Below, one piece after another: positions 43,963 through 56,737 of a DNA stretch of 64,000 nt. The notes beneath the pieces are model-generated. The model saw only the letters and a list, made by a program, of their open reading frames with translations, did not search any database and had not been told where the DNA came from. This stretch comes from Plantago ovata (taxonomy: Eukaryota; Streptophyta; Magnoliopsida; Lamiales; Plantaginaceae), in NCBI GenBank assembly GCA_028274465.1, contig CM051455.1:72336985-72400984 (forward strand), in the 5' to 3' direction. The translations under genes and the position numbers were made by a program. How positions within the stretch are numbered: position 1 is the stretch's first letter; every line of letters begins with the position of its first letter.

Positions 43963-46035
43963 TGATCATGTATATGTCCTAGAGACAGTCTTTATTAAGG
44001 GCATACATCCCTTATTAAGGGCATATATGTACTATTACACAGGTCAACGTAATATAATATATGTTTGTTTGTTTGACTATTGAGTATCGCTTTCATATTT
44101 ATATTACACCAGGCATACAGCATGTCATATCTCTATTCCTGTCTGTATTGATATCAAACATGTCCCCTCGGATGGATGATCGATCACACAGATAGTGGGA
44201 GTTATGTGAGTTATCATCTATCCCAAACTCTCCCTAGTCGAGGTTCATCTCGGATGTAGGGGTCTGAATGAACCAGGTGAGACTAGTATGCGTGGAGGTT
44301 ATACTTGTTAGAGCAAGTGTGAGCCAATCCCACGGCCAAGGAACGGATTGTTAGACAATCTAGAAACGTTCAAATAACTCCACATAGTTGTTCGAAGGGT
44401 GATTACCGAACAATGGAAGTACCCACCGGACACTCCCATCGATGTATACTCTACACCGAAGTGTCTATGGGAACCGGAAAGTTGTCGAAGTGATGCCAGT
44501 CGTCCTTTCGACTTACAGGACTTTATCATCACATTTGTTGCCCCATATCCTTGGTGGACCCGTCGATGTCAGCTCTGAATAAGCAGTTGACCTAAGACAC
44601 GACCCAGGATTATGGCTACATACAAATCGGGGTGATTAGTGATTCTGTGAAGGATTCATCTCTCACGTGTAGCACAGGAGAGCACTGCTCATAGTCGTTC
44701 ATAGTTGTGATTGGTTAAACCGCTGGCCAGCGTATCAATATTCTTATGATAGTCATAATAGATATTGAATTCAACAAGCAACTCACTGAACACGCCCGTG
44801 GATGTATTATTGGGATAGACACTTCATCGATCCTAGATGCATTCGAGTCAGTCAGGTGAAGGGACGTTACCATCGCCGCGTTGAGCGCAACAGACTTCAC
44901 AACAAAAGGGTTTGCTTTGAGAAACCTCTCAAACGTCCTCATGTATTAATATTGCAAATGGAACCGTCTAGAAATTCCATGTTGCCTAGTGTAGCACATG
45001 CTTAATACAATGAGGCCCTATGGGTCACACTATGTGGTGATTCCGCTTATCCGAATATCCTTGAAGATGGAATCGCAATTAATTGTGATTGATGAATTAT
45101 AATTAATTTGAAATTAATTATAATTATTTGTGACTCAATTAATAATTTGGAATTATTAATTGAATTGATTGATTAATTGTATTTTATGTAAATAAAATTA
45201 AGGATTATATTTTAGGAATATAACAGAGGTTTGATTTGAAAGGATATGTTAATTTAGAATTAATATATGCACATGGACAAAATCTACTTGGAGTTTGAAT
45301 TGCCTTAGAATTATAAGTGGGTCCCAAAATCGCGACCAGCATTAGTATGGGGAGGAGTTCGACTTATTCCCATATTAGAAGTCAAGGGATAAGTTAGATT
45401 TTCCTGATTGAGTTTTAATTTGATTGGGAATGAATCTAGACTCAAATTGGTTTCCTTGTGCAATAAGAATTAGATTCTTATTCCTTTATGAAGTCTTATT
45501 GATTCTTCTTTAGGCTTCTATTGACTACTATATATAGTAGACTATTAGAGAGCTTTTCATATGATTGATTGAAGATTATTCTGAATCATTCTTCCTACCA
45601 GTTCTCTTAGAGAAAATAAAAACCTCTCCCACCTCTCTATAGCCGCGCACGCCACTCCCACCGGAGGAAAATTGCCGCCCCATCTTCTTGGCCACATAAA
45701 GAATATCCGAGCATTCTTTCTGATAAGTTGTTCATCCGTGGATACCAAGGTTGAGGTTCAAAGAGCTTGAAACTAACTTTTATTGTCTTGTCGATAATCA
45801 AAGCATTGCAGATATCTTCGACTTCGACGAAGGAGAAGATTCACCGAACTATCACGAAAACTTCATCGATTGGCATATCAATTCAATACCTATTCTTGCT
45901 TTTGGACTATTGTAAGTATTCTGATTAATGTGTTTATTATATACGTTATATGCATGATCAATTAACGTGCATGTTAAGAAAATTTTGAAATTCCGCTGCG
46001 TACCCTAGGGGTAACTCTGACCATATTTTCTTACA
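43963..46035 (+). repeat. 3' LTR of element H
   Basis: Begins TGATCATGTATATGTCCTAG 14 bp after the pol stop, preceded by CAAGTTGGAGA as PPT. TATA box at 45529-45536. AT-rich direct repeats at about 45080-45200. The right end near TTCTTACA (46035) is a best guess, because no second LTR is available for comparison. Confidence 0.6.
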
Positions 46036-46944
46036 GTTAACACTGAAAGAGTTTTCACTGTCCGAGTCATCACCGACACCGGATTGGTTGACATTTCGTT
46101 TCGACATCCTTACAAAAAGCTACCAAAAGGAACAGTCTGTACAAACCCAACCCGCAATCAACTAAGAGCATCGAAGTATTATGAAGTTTCTACATCCGAT
46201 ACTACAACGGCATGCTCGAAATACTTTGAATTGCGAAAAAATATCAAAAAAAACACCCAAGAAGACCATAACTCAGACAACGATACCATAAGCATGTCAA
46301 AAGAACATTCACTGTACAGAAGCTGCAAAGACGGAAAAGCACAAAGGAGAAATAAAAAAGAGGAGAAAAACCCTGGCACAACCCACGCCGAGAAGCGGCG
46401 CCTCCAAGATAAAGATCAAGGGCAAAAGAATCGACAGAGAAAATGCAAGATAAAGAACGGACAGAAGCAAAAACAACAATTTCCAAATAGAAAGAGCAAT
46501 GCATCGAAATAGAAAGGTAACCAAAACACAATAAAAGCAAGGGGAAGTAACATACCTGAGCAGTTGGACGGTAAATAAGCACAAACTCCAGGCAAAAAGC
46601 CGGTGACGGGCAGTGCGAGAGAAGGGAAAAGCGAGAGAGAGAGCAAAGAAAATTAGGAGAAGGAATGAAAGTGAGGAAAGGAAGGCAAAGGGAGTTAATT
46701 TACTTCTCTTCCCCCCATTATTGCGGTTCATTAACCGAGAAACGCGTGCGCCACACGACCCACTACGCTTCGCAACACGTGGGAGAGAAACGAAACGACG
46801 CTCGGGGAAATTACCAATCTACCCCCGACCCTTTGTAAATTCAAAAAACGGAACAAACGGATCCCGCCTAAATGACGCCGTCGAAGGATGTCATGAACTT
46901 TCAATAGATTCTTTACCATCATCCATCGAAACTTGGGGGACTCA
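46036..46944 (+). pseudogene. 3' region of a Tat-like gypsy element (probably T), decayed integrase end
   Basis: The first part reads HPYKKLPKGTVCTNPTRNQL then RASKYYE, resembling the degenerate end of a Tat integrase. About 750 bp of A-rich non-coding sequence follow, up to a PPT. Base style (many TCGA, CCGA) matches 1-2612. I infer it belongs to T; the intervening pol is missing. Confidence 0.45.
46928..46944 (+). promoter_or_regulatory. Polypurine tract of the Tat-like element
   Basis: GAAACTTGGGGGACTCA directly before TGATAGGGGACG, a usual Tat-clade PPT/LTR border. Confidence 0.6.
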
Positions 46945-47535
46945 TGATAGGGGACGAACGGTACTAGTTAAGGTTCGAGACATCCGCGCAAGGGCTCGAA
47001 AGATATGCCTAGTAACCCCGAAACTACATATCCCCGGAGCGACCCTAACGACAGCCCACAAGGCGTTGAGGATCGAAAATACATGGGGATCGAAAGGAGC
47101 TACAATATTGCCCGCCATTTCAATACATGAAGTACACCAAGGACAAGCAAGGTATAAGGTACGGATAATGGAGAAAATTATAGCAAGTGATTCGATATAT
47201 TGTTTCCTGGACCCAAGTTATGGTTTAATGTATGCCCCGTCCCAGTAAGTTTGACGGGATCACTTTATATCGAAATGAAGGTCTACGAAAGTACTGATAC
47301 TATAATATGAACCGTACGATTTTATAGTTTCCGAATATATGTTCATTTTCGTATTTGGTCCGTGTATGTAAAAGTCGAAATAAACCGAGCGAGGCAAGTA
47401 ATTGAAGTACTAAATTATTATAGATATATCCACGCCTCAACTCAAATTATACGGCCCAGATGAAATTACTTCTTGTTGAAGTAGTTATCCATGCCATTGA
47501 TTAACTCCTCGCCGCCTCATCCTGGAAGACATTCC
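46945..47535 (+). repeat. 3' LTR of the Tat-like element (end uncertain)
   Basis: Starts TGATAGGGGACGAACGG after the PPT. No partner LTR is in the window, so the end cannot be set. A PBS-like TGGCGCCATTTGTC at 47538 might mark a border, but it may be chance. Confidence 0.4.
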
Positions 47536-48854
47536 CCTGGCGCCATTTGTCACATTCTTGTTTGTTTAGATTTTATTCTTATTATCATTTTAGAAACGGG
47601 GTTCAGATGATAGTTTTCATTTCAACACCATTTGTCTAAACACTCACAGAAAAACTCCATTTTTATACCACGGTTCACGAGCCAAGATATGAGGAAAGAA
47701 AATTATGAAGAAAATAGTTGTAAAATTCGTGTGTGATGATCATGGGAGTCTACAAGGGTACGTACTTTAGGTTAGCTATTCCATCATACGTTAATTTGAG
47801 TTTTATTTAATTATTATGTTATTTTGCGAGGGTGAATATACCCTTTTACAGTTTTTTAGCTCGTAGAGATAGTACAAGCAACATTGGTACCTTTTGATTG
47901 GTAAACCGGTAAATTGGTAAGTATAATTTTGTAACTTGGTATTTGATATGTTTGTAAGTTTGATTTGATAGCTCGTTATTTGATTTAATGTGCTATTGAT
48001 GTTTACGGATGTGATTTGAGCTTATTGTGATATATGTATGGATTTGATTATTAAAGTTGATTCTATTAATGTGAATATGTTGCTTTGAAGATTGCATGTC
48101 TTAGATATAAAGTAAATCATATTTGCGAGTAATAGTACTTTAGATATATACTTTGGGCATGATATGCATTCATAAGAGATAAGAGGACTCTGTTATGGCT
48201 GCTTATGACCTTGAGTCTGTCTTTTAAAAACAAAATTTCCAATATAACTGGATACAGAGTACCGTACAAATCGCTCCATATTATTTTTGAGAACGACACA
48301 AGTAATCTCATGTGTTTTCCAAGCATGAAGAGGTTGTGATCACAATTACTCCTGGTTATAGCAGAGCCATAACATATATAGAAAATGGCTAAGCACGTGC
48401 ATCTGTTGATTGATATCGATGTGTATATGTATGAAATGTATGTGATGAAGAGTACATGGATAATGTGCGTACAAGATAAGTAACTTGTATTGGCACAAAT
48501 AAGAAATGAGATAAAGATGAATGTGGATTGGATGTATTGAAAGAGAATAAATGTAAGTGATGTATATGGTGCTTATGTGATTGACTCACAAGTTGTAAAG
48601 TAACTTGGTATCAAGTACCTTACAAGTCATTAAATGGCTAGTTACTTGATTATACTTATTGAGCCCGCAACTCATTCAATTGCGATGTTGTTTTTTTATA
48701 GTTGATCAAGAAGAAGACAAAGAAAAGGGCTTAACTGGTAGAAGTTAAGTATTGGATCAAAGGAATGCCGGCCGTTTCACTCCTTGGTACTGGTTTATCA
48801 TCATTTGCATCTCATATAGGTCACGTTGTGTAACAGAGGATTGACTCCTCCAAG
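47536..48854. other. AT-rich sequence without recognisable gene
   Basis: No ORF above background and no recognised domain. It may be the remainder of the Tat-like LTR or an unrelated degraded repeat; element J is inserted at its right end. Confidence 0.5.
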
Positions 48855-48859
48855 CATGT
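48855..48859. other. Target site duplication CATGT, left copy (element J)
   Basis: CATGT precedes the 5' LTR of J; the same five bases follow the 3' LTR at 59047-59051. Confidence 0.95.
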
Positions 48860-50224
48860 TGATGAACGTATTTTTGACGCGTTCATCTTGTCTTTTTTAC
48901 CTTCTTTTGCGATCTTTTAGCCTTGTTTTTTGGTTAGTTTTGTAGAATAGTGTCATGTTTTGTGTTTTCTGCATTTTCAGGCACTCAGGTACGAAACGGC
49001 GTTTTTGAAGCTAAAAACGAGCCTTTTTGATGGAAAAGATGGCCCCGTTGAAGTTCCCCAATCTCCGTGGCTTGTTCGTGAGTGTCTGAGCCCCAATAAG
49101 TGCCGAGAAGGACGAGCCCAAGGCACCCGAGGGCCGTTCGTGGGAAAAAGATCGAGTTTCGAGGCCAAAATCTGCCCAGGAGGCAAGCCCTTCACTAGGA
49201 ATTGGAGAAGCGGGACGCTTGGAGTTTCAGGAGATTTCAAAAGAGGAGCAGGAAGCAAGCGCTTCGCTTGGCTCTGCCCAAGCGAAGCGCTTGGCAGCCG
49301 TTACAGATCTAGATTTTGCCTTCATTACTTGATTTTGGAGTTACTTTTTGATATACAGAACATGGGAGACGAGTTTTGGACAGCCCTAAGCCCCAAAAAC
49401 TCATAGATTCATTGTAATTTAGGTTGGGATTCGAGATTTTGATTGGAATTTATCCTTTGTAATCATCTACGGAGAGGTTTTCCTTGCGTTCCACCGATTA
49501 GTGACAACTTTGGTGGTAACTTGTATCACTCTCTTGTCTTGTAGTTTGATTTGATGTATTCTGATTATTAGTCATATGAATTGATGTCTATGTTGATGAA
49601 TATGAGTAGCTAAATCCTTTGTGTTGGTGGTAGAATGTAGCATTATGCATGTTATGGAATATGCTTATGCTTACATGAGGTTGTGAGTCAATCTTGCTGC
49701 AAATTACTTCATATGATTCGTAGTTGTCTATAAAATATATTCGAATAGAGTATGTGACAAACTCGTTGGTCAATGAAAGCTATAGGATTGTATATTAGTG
49801 ATTTGCAGCATGCTAGATAAATGGTGTTGGTGACAAACACCTTTAAATTATTTATAGTGGCCTTTCATGATGTGTGTCTTGAAAGTTACCTAGACAAGTT
49901 GCTTAGCAGACTTAGTTGAAGGTTTTACGCACTGAACTTGTGAGCATATTCGTAATCTATGCATGTGTATTCGATTTCTACCACCGACCGTTTTCCAAAC
50001 TTGTTTACGAAAACTCTTGATTTCTCAATTCCTTTGTTCAAACATCTTTCTCAAAAATCATCATCTAGTTGACTGAAATTAGCTAGCAAAAACCTTGATC
50101 AAAGCCACGTTAGGTCCCGAGAGAACGACACTCGGGAACAACTTGCCATTTCACTCTGTTTGTGTAGTGAAAGGTGTTCTTTGGCTTTTTAAACAAATTT
50201 AATTGGTGAAAAATGACATCATCA
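48860..50224 (+). repeat. 5' LTR of element J
   Basis: TGATGAACGTA..GACATCATCA. Two adjacent palindromes at 49256-49271 (CAAGCGCTTCGCTTGG) and 49279-49294 (CAAGCGAAGCGCTTGG). Overall plan resembles the LTRs of D and F, but the sequence is a different family. Confidence 0.95.
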
Positions 50225-50227
50225 ATT

Positions 50228-50245
50228 TGGCACCGTTGCCGGGGA
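50228..50245 (+). promoter_or_regulatory. Primer-binding site of J, tRNA-Asp with one mismatch
   Basis: TGGCACCGTTGCCGGGGA differs from the perfect tRNA-Asp complement (see D and F) only by A for G at the fifth position. Confidence 0.88.
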
Positions 50246-50394
50246 CTTAACTCCTTTGGTTGGTGTTTTTGTTTGGTTTTTCTCAGCCAACATCTCTTTC
50301 CCACCCCTTATTTCTTTCTTGATTGAATTGTGTGAAAGTTTTGCGTAACGAACAGAAACTTACAGTTAGTTGAAGGCTTTGTTGTTGGACAGGT

Positions 50395-51483
50395 ATGGAA
50401 GAAGTTTGCTTGAACGAAGCTTTCAAGGTCCGGTATGAGGCGATAAGGAAAGAGCCGGCGATTTATATTGAACCGGAGGCTAGGTTATATGAGGTCACTG
50501 ATAAAATTCTCTATAGCATAGCTACCTTCCGAGATTCTCCTTGCGAGAATGCATTACGATTCGTGGTAGAATACCGGCGTGATGTTGGGTTGTTACCACC
50601 ACGTGATTTGAATGATGATCAGCTCTTGCGTCGGTTGTTTCCATGTGCTCTTACTGGAAAACCCAAGTAATGGTTGAGATCTTTGCCTGGGGGATCACTG
50701 AGGAGTTGGCAAGACGTGGTAGACGCCTTTCTTGATCGGTTCCTTTCGTCTAGGGAAAATGAAGAGCTCAAGAGGCGGATAATTGAATTCACTCAACAGA
50801 AGGGAGAAAGGTTATGTGATGCTCTAGAGAGATTTGAGCTCTACAAGAGCGAATGCCCACATCATCGGTTGAGCGAATATGAACTGATTACATGTTTTTA
50901 TCGGGGATTGGATGAAGACTTGCAGTTGGTGATAGATGGTGCGTGTGACGTTATGGAGAGTTGTACCGTATCCAAAATCAAAGAGGTTTTTGGGAGATTG
51001 CTCGTTGCGACACATAACCGTACTCTTGTGCCACCGGTTAACTACTCAGAGATGTATCGAGCACCCAAGCCTATTGCCATTAGTTCTTATGATGACAACT
51101 TCGATTATAATGTGAAGACATGCCCGGGCGAAAATATTCCATATTACGTCTATGAGGCTGAAGACTCGCAAGCTCAAGGTGAAGAGGAGTGCTTCTCCAA
51201 AGAGGAAGAGGAGGTGTTATCCACTCTAATGAAGGTTTGGGGAAATGTTCTCGAAGTAACGGGTAAATACCAAGAGGATTTTGATACTAGAATGGAGTGT
51301 GTGTATGAAGTTCTAGGAGAATCTGAGGTCATGCTCGAGTTACTAGAAGAGAAAATGAGTGAAGAATTGGCATCCGAATGCCATAAGCAAGAGGAAAATT
51401 CACTGAAATCTCAAGCTGAGCGCTTGGGACAGCCAAGTAGGGGGCTTGAATTTTCAGTAGCTGAAAAAGAAGAAAAAAAATAG
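50395..51483 (+). pseudogene. Athila-type Gag of element J
   Basis: The ATG is at 50395 (MEEVCLNEAFKVRYEAIRKE). Core: LLRRLFPCALTGKPK, stop TAA at 50668-50670, WLRSLPGGSLRSWQDVVDAF, LCDALERFELYKSECPHHRL. Glu-rich C-terminal part. Gag ends at TAG 51481-51483 in frame 1, while pol is in frame 0. Between them is a palindrome-rich stretch not found in D, so an insertion probably separated gag from pol. Confidence 0.85.
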
Positions 51484-51581
51484 GAATCAGGTGCCAAGCG
51501 AAGCGCTCCGCTTGCGCTCTCCCAAGCGGCTCGCTTAGGACCTGGGAGCAGAATCTGAAATTTTCTCCAACCGAGGGAATT

Positions 51582-54500
51582 TTGAATCTTGAAGGCGAGA
51601 TAATTGTGGAGCTCAAGACTGATTTGGGAAGTGAAGAAGAGCATGGAGAGAGCTCAAGAGTTGAGGAAGAACTTGAAGAGGCAAACATACTTTTGCGGAG
51701 TGGCAAGGAATCAAGATCACCATATCCTTTGATGTATCCTTCTAAAGCTAAATCTTTGCCTAATAATACATGTGATACAGGTGATGATGAGCAGCTGGAA
51801 AAGGAGGAGAAAGAAGAAGGGACACCAACTCCCAAGCTCGTTCCCGGAAAGGAAAAGTAAGGTGAGCAAGGGGGTGCACACCAAAAGGAAGGCGAACTTC
51901 ATAAGTCAGCCAACCCTTACGTGCCTCCTAAGCCACATCTTCCATTTCCAGGGAGAGCTAAGGAGGCCAAGAGGGATATTCGAGACTCACCAATATATGG
52001 GATCTTGTCAAAAGTAGAGGTGAACGTTCCCCTTTTGGAATTGATTCAAAATATTCCCGCCTACACGAAATTTTTCAAGGAGGTGCGGAGTAATAAGAAA
52101 ATCTTTCAAAAGGGGGAGGTAGCTGAACTAGAGATGGTTAATTCCGTGAAAGAGTTACCCTTTAAACAAAAAAATCCCGAGAGTTTCATCATTAGTATCA
52201 CCATGGGAAACGGCCGATCTGCAAAAGCAATGCTTGATTTTGGGGCTAGCATTAATCTAATGCCATACTCCATCTACAAGGCGTTGGGGTTAGGAGAAAT
52301 CCAACCCACGAGCATGGTCGTTCAAATGGCTGATCGGAGTGTGAAACGCCCACTTGGGGTGGTTGAGGATATCCTAGTAAAGGTGGATCGACTCATCGTG
52401 CCAACCGACTTCGTGGTAATGGAGACGGCGGATGAGGGAACTAGTGCGAAAAAAGAGCACATAGTGCTTTTGGGCAGACCCTTTATGGCCACCACCAACA
52501 CTTGCTTGGAGCTTCGAGGGAAGAAGATCACTATGGAAGTTCTCGGAGATAAGGTACAGATTGAACAATACAAACAGGTATATGCTCCTGGCTCTCAAGA
52601 AGCTATAATTGAAGAGCTTAAATTTGTTGATTGCTATGAACCCGTTTCTTGCGATTCTTACTTTGCTCATCATATTAGTGACCCTTTAGAAGCCGCCCTC
52701 ACTATGAACCTTGAAAAAGATTATGTAACTGAAGAAGTCCTAGCCATGACAGCCCTCCTAGATAATGCACCCGAAATTCCTCTAGGAGAAGAAGTAGAAG
52801 AGTCTCTAGGAATAGATGAGGAAGAAGGAGTGACCCCTCCACCTAGTGAACCAACCCTTGAGCTTAAACCATTACCAAGCCATTTGAAATATGTCTTCCT
52901 AGGAGAGAATGAGTCTAAACCTGTAATCATATCTTCTAAGCTTGGTAAGGAGGAAGAGGCTAAGTTAGTGGAGGTGTTGAAAAGAAATATCGGAGCCATA
53001 GGATGGAGCATAGGTGACATCAAGGGTATAAGCCCGGTGCAATGTACCCACAAAATAGCCTTAGAGGAAGCTGCGAAACCTGTTAGGCAACCACAACGTA
53101 GGCTAAACCCAGCTATGCAAGAAGTTGTGAAGAAAGAGGTGCTTAAACTCCTAGATGCTAAGATGATTTACCCAGCTCCCGATAGCAAATGGGTTAGTCC
53201 CGTCCATGTAGTCCCTAAGAAGTTGGGTATCACGGTCAAAGCAAATGATAAGGGGGAATTAGTACCCGTTAGGAAAACAACGGGGTGGCGTATGTGCATC
53301 GATCATAGGAAATTGAATTCTGCCACAAAGAAAGATCATTTTCCTTTACCATTTATTGATGATATGCTTAACCGCCTAGCTGGGCAAGAGTTCTGTTGTT
53401 TATTGGATGGTTTGTCAGGTTTCTACCAGATTCCTATAGCTCCCGAGGACCAAGAGAAGACCACCTTCACATGACCTTTCGGCACTTTCGCATACCGTAG
53501 GATGCCCTTCGGATTGTGCAATGCTCCGGCCACTTTCCAACGTTGCATGCTCTCCGTCTTCTCCGACATGGTGAATAAATTTGTTGAGGTATTTATGGAT
53601 GATTTTTCCGTTTACGGTGATTCATTTTATGATTGTCTTGATAAACTTGATCGTGTCTTAAATAGGTGTATTGAATGTAATATTACCTTGAGTTGGGAAA
53701 AGAGTCACTATATGGTTAAAGAGGGAATTGTGTTCGGACATGCTATTTCTAAAAGAGGGATAGAGGTAGACAAAGGGAAACTTGAAATCATTGAAAAGTT
53801 ACCTCCACCTACTTGTGTGCGTGAATTGCAATCCCTCCTTGGGCATGTAGGCTGCCATAGGAGATTTATCAAAGATTTCTCTAAGATAGCTAAGTGCTTG
53901 AGTAACTTGCTTGCTAAAGATGTTCCCTTCGAATTCACACAAGAATGTCTTGACGCTTTCCACACACTTAAGGAGAAACTCTTAACAGCCCCTATTGTAG
54001 TCTCTCCGGATTGGAAAATTCCTTTTGAAATTATTTGTGATGCTTTTGACTATGCTATAGGTGTTGTTCTTGGTCAAAAGGTTGATAACCGTTTCAGAGT
54101 GATTTACTATGCTAGTAAGACCTTAGATGCTGCTCAGATTAATTATACTACCACTGAGAAAGAATTCTTAGCGGTTATTTTTGCTCTAAGTAAATTCAGG
54201 TCCTATATTACTGGGTAAAAAGTTTTTGTTCACACTGACCATGCATCTCTCAAGCATTTGATTGCTAAGCGTGAAACCAAGCCCCGCTTGATGCGTTGGG
54301 TACTTCTTCTCCAAGAGTTCAAAGTGGAGATAATTGATAAAAGTGGCAAGGAAAATCTAGTGGCGGACCACTTGTCCCGGTTGCCAAACATTCCACAAGA
54401 TGACACACCCGTCCCAGATGATTTGCGCGATGATCAGTTGATGCGCATAGAGTTGGAACCATGGTACGCCGATATCGTTAACTTCTTAGCTACAAATGTG

Positions 54501-55757
54501 ATGCCAACCCATCTCTCTGGACCTGAACGGCGTTCACTTGTGAGGAATTATCGCCATTACATATGGGATGACCCGTACTTGTTCCGCAAGGGAGGAGATG
54601 AAGTCTTTCGGAGGTGTGTACCCGAGAAAGAGCAATTGTCGATACTGAGATTCTGCCATGAGTTTGAATGTGGAGGGAATTATAGTGGCCAAAAAACCGC
54701 TCGCAAGGTGCTTCAATCTGGGTTCTTTTGGCCCAGCTTGTTTGAAGATGCGCCCTCATTTGTGGCGCAATGTGACTCATGCCAACGGAGTGGCAACATT
54801 GGCAAGCAACAAGAGATGCCCCAGCAAGGTAACTTAGTTGTTGAGCCTTTTGATGTTTGGGGTATAGACTTTATGGGACCATTTCCTAAGAGTAATGGGT
54901 ACGAATATATCTTGGTTGCGGTCGACTATGTCACCAAATGGGTAGAGACTGTTCCCACCCGAACTAATGATGCCAAGGTTGTACTCTCTTTTCTTCGTGA
55001 TGTGATCTTCAATAGGTTTGGGACCCCGAGGTCCATTATCAGCGATGGGGGAGCTCACTTTGTGAACAAGGTCTTCGCTAATCTCATGAAGAAGTAGGGG
55101 GTGACACATTTCGTTGCTACTACATATCATCCTTAAACATCTGGCCAAGTGGAAATGAGCAATCGGCAAATCAAGAAAATCTTGGAGCGGGTGGTCAAAC
55201 CCTCGAGGAAGGATTGGTCCACCAAGTTGCCAGATGCACTATGGGCATATAGGACTTCGTTCAAAACGGTGATTGGTACCACTCCCTACCGGCTTGTGTA
55301 CGGGAAATCTTGCCATCTACCCGTGGAGTTGGAGCATAGAGCACTTTGGGCTATCAAGCAATTGAACCTTGATATGGAGAAAGCCGGTGAAGAAAGACTT
55401 TTGCAACTCACCGAGCTAGATGAGCTAAGATTGAAAGCCTTTGAAAGTGGTAAGATATACAAGGAACGAGCAAAGAGGTATCATGATAGAGGCATCATCC
55501 GCAACGATTTAGTCCCAGGTCAAAAGGCACTCCTCTTCAACTCTCGGTTGCGACTTTTTCCTGGAAAACTCCGTTCTAGATGGGACGGACCATTTGAAAT
55601 TGTCCGAGTAGCACCCCATGGTGCTGTGGAACTCTTGGACAACAAAACCGGAGCTACCTTCAAGGTCAATGGCCAGAGAGTTAAGCCGTACCTAGAGCCT
55701 CTCGAGTCGACTCATGAAGTGGAAGTTGACTTGGTCGAGGTACCTATTGTATCTTAG
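51582..55757 (+). pseudogene. Protease-RT-RNase H-integrase of element J
   Basis: One frame with stops at 51858, 53472, 54216, 55095 and 55134 and no frameshift. Linker SANPYVPPKPHLPFPG, VNVPLLELIQNIPAYTKF; protease LDFGASINLMP; RT GWRMCIDHRKLNSATKKDHF, LLDGLSGFYQIPI, FMDDFSVYG; RNase H ICDAFDYAIGVVL (Ser of DAS replaced by Phe), HTDHASL; integrase GGNYSG..CDSCQ (second zinc His replaced by Asn), [28 protein letters not shown]-terminal [17 protein letters not shown]. The start given is the first Met, not a real initiation site. Confidence 0.9.
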
Positions 55758-55899
55758 TTCATTTCATTAGTCTCTTGCACTCTTTATTTGCTTTTGTAGT
55801 TGTGGCCTGTGAGCCTTTTGTCGTGTTTAGAGTAGCTTAGCCTTTTGTCTCGGTGCCTTAGTTGGTAAGATTGAGAAAAATCGAAAAAATGGGGAAACA

Positions 55900-56013
55900 G
55901 ACCAAGCGCCCCGCTTGGGCATCACCAAGCGGACCGCTTGGATTTTCAGTAGGATTTAATCCTACTGAAAATCCAAGAGGCCCGCCTGGGTGATGCCAAG
56001 CGTAGCGCTTGGC
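55900..56013 (+). repeat. Long imperfect foldback in the 3' region of J
   Basis: The centre is a perfect 15-bp inverted repeat, GATTTTCAGTAGGAT / ATCCTACTGAAAATC with a TTA loop (55942-55974). Arms extend outward with few mismatches to about 55 bp each, through two CAAGCG..CGCTTGG units on each side. Confidence 0.8.
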
Positions 56014-56248
56014 CAAGCGCTTCGCTTGGCATAGTCCAAGCGGGCCGCTTGGGCCCTGTTCCCCCATATTTTCCCTTTTTCTCATTTCGCCACCTTTGTG
56101 CACCCGTTTTTATATGTTTCTTGAGTCCTTTCAGGTACTACTCATATATAGGAGATTGGACACGAACCTTTATCTCAGGGAAGTGTACTTTCAATCCAAT
56201 TTTTCCTTTTCATTCAACTTTTCTTTGCTCGAGGACGAGCAAAAGTTT

Positions 56249-56265
56249 AAGGTTTGGGGAGGGGG
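56249..56265 (+). promoter_or_regulatory. Upstream PPT-like module of J
   Basis: AAGGTTTGGGGAGGGGG after CGAGGACGAGCAAAAG. The final PPT at 57668-57684 follows a nearly identical lead GAGGACAAGCAAAGG, so the module exists twice. Confidence 0.6.
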
Positions 56266-56737
56266 TATTGAATTTTCAGTACTATATATTTGTGTGGTTC
56301 GTACATGCCTGATTTTACTCAAGTTCATGTGATTTGTCGTGTTTTTTCAAATTTTTGCATGCATATCATCTATAGATTAGTTGTTGCACGTTGTTGTATG
56401 GAGTCTATTGCTATGTTTTTTCGAACTTTTCTATTGTGTAGGCTAAGTACTTATGACCATTATCATATGTTACATTACTTTGCAAGTAGTTTGAGGCTTG
56501 TCTCGCTTGGTTTGTCACATTCACTTGTGCACTAGTTAAGCTTAGTAGTCTCGACATCACCTCGAGTGGTGTTTCTTCTACTGCGGTTCATGATGACCAT
56601 ATAAAATGATGCATGTTAGAATCTATGGTTGTAACCCGTGTAATTATGTACGTAAAAGGCGACAAGTTTTTCACCTCGATTAGAGATTGCCAAATGCCTA
56701 TGAAGGAGGTAGTGTGAGGTCTGTGATTTCTTGTATT

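Larger units (their letters stand above)
41845..46035 (+). mobile_element. Ty1/copia element H, 3' half
   Basis: Integrase C-terminal linker, RT and RNase H followed directly by a 3' LTR of about 2.07 kb. The 5' end is cut by LTR G, which was probably inserted in the integrase region. Family differs from the Sirevirus-like copies: no extra ORF between pol and LTR. Confidence 0.8.

Noticed and set aside
46084-46512. 142-codon ORF as a host gene encoding a Lys-rich protein
   Set aside because: The sequence is low-complexity A-rich 3' region of a gypsy element; only the first 30 residues resemble anything, an integrase end.
47536-47552. PBS-like TGGCGCCATTTGTC after the Tat-like LTR
   Set aside because: It would imply a second internal region directly after a 3' LTR; no gag or leader follows, and the match to a tRNA 3' end is short.
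48960-49406. 148-codon ORF within the J LTR (also at 57785-58162)
   Set aside because: Present in both LTRs because they are copies; it is interrupted differently in the two and overlaps the GC palindromes; no domain.
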